From assembly GCA_945889365.1 (NCBI GenBank), contig CAMDBQ010000129.1, forward strand, positions 1-5,151: 5,151 bases of DNA. Direction: 5' to 3'. This stretch comes from Legionella genomosp. 1. Lineage in GTDB: Bacteria; Pseudomonadota; Gammaproteobacteria; Legionellales; Legionellaceae. This document shows, one piece after another, positions 4,986 to 5,151 of this stretch. Under the pieces are notes generated by a model. The model was not told the origin of the DNA. It saw only the letters and a program-made list of their open reading frames with translations, and did not search any database. A program made the position numbers and the translations under genes. How positions within the stretch are numbered: the stretch's first letter is position 1; every line of letters begins with the position of its first letter.

Positions 4986-5151
4986 AAGCCCATGCTTGGA
5001 TCACAGGGGCTTCCTCAGGGATTGGTAAAGCTGTAGCACTTGAGATGGCAGCCCGAGGATATGACTTGATTATTTCTGGCCGCAACCAAGATGCGTTGCA
5101 ACAGGTGGCTGAACAAACAGGCGCTTATGTGCTCGCTTTTGATGCCACCAA
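4982..5151 (+). CDS. Short-chain dehydrogenase/reductase, N-terminal part (3' end outside window)
   Basis: The start ATG overlaps the desaturase stop in ATGA, and GAGG (4969-4972) lies about 9 bases upstream. The 56 visible residues begin MKAHAWITGASSGIGKAVA and continue through the first half of a Rossmann fold. TGASSGIG at 8-15 is the classical SDR cofactor-binding motif. SGRN (32-35) after the second strand, with Arg34, suggests preference for NADP(H) over NAD(H). The catalytic Tyr-x-x-x-Lys region is outside the window, so substrate and activity remain unknown. Tight coupling to the desaturase suggests a reductase or dehydrogenase step on a lipid-derived intermediate, which is inference from context. 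Confidence 0.9.
   Translation, partial: MKAHAWITGASSGIGKAVALEMAARGYDLIISGRNQDALQQVAEQTGAYVLAFDAT

Overview
The window most likely comes from a Legionella-type gammaproteobacterium. The strongest pointer is an outer-membrane protein with the FGIGPRIG signature of the Legionella major outer membrane protein (Legionella_OMP) family, which is essentially restricted to Legionellales. The AT-rich base composition and the GC-rich palindromic repeats scattered between genes also fit. This assignment rests on recognition, not on a database search.

Layout. Positions 3-545 hold the C-terminal part of a bestrophin-like membrane channel. A 333-base gap follows, containing a small dyad and a possible opposite-strand gene remnant. 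Positions 879-1865 encode the Legionella_OMP-family porin-like protein, with its start moved 54 bases inward from the longest reading frame. Positions 1866-2742 are a gene-poor stretch of mobile-element debris: a GC-rich palindromic repeat, a GC-rich and foldable segment of about 290 bases, and a broken ISNCY-type transposase fragment. An unrecognised small gene lies on the minus strand at 2743-3051. Positions 3313-3497 contain what looks like a complete 167-bp non-autonomous element (MITE). It has 18-bp terminal inverted repeats (17/18 matching) and a 9-bp target duplication, and carries two inverted copies of the same 23-bp palindromic repeat. It sits directly upstream of a tightly packed three-gene operon.

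The operon (3526 to the right edge) encodes a DUF3833-family putative lipoprotein, a membrane fatty acyl desaturase with all three histidine boxes, and the start of a short-chain dehydrogenase/reductase. The first gap is 5 bases with the second gene's Shine-Dalgarno overlapping the first gene's stop; the second junction is an ATGA overlap. The three products are probably made together, and a role in modifying membrane fatty acids is a reasonable inference, though the substrate cannot be read from the sequence.

The most interesting point is the MITE. A candidate promoter ends just left of it and the first operon start is 28 bases to its right, so the element with its strong hairpins appears to form most of the operon's 5' leader.
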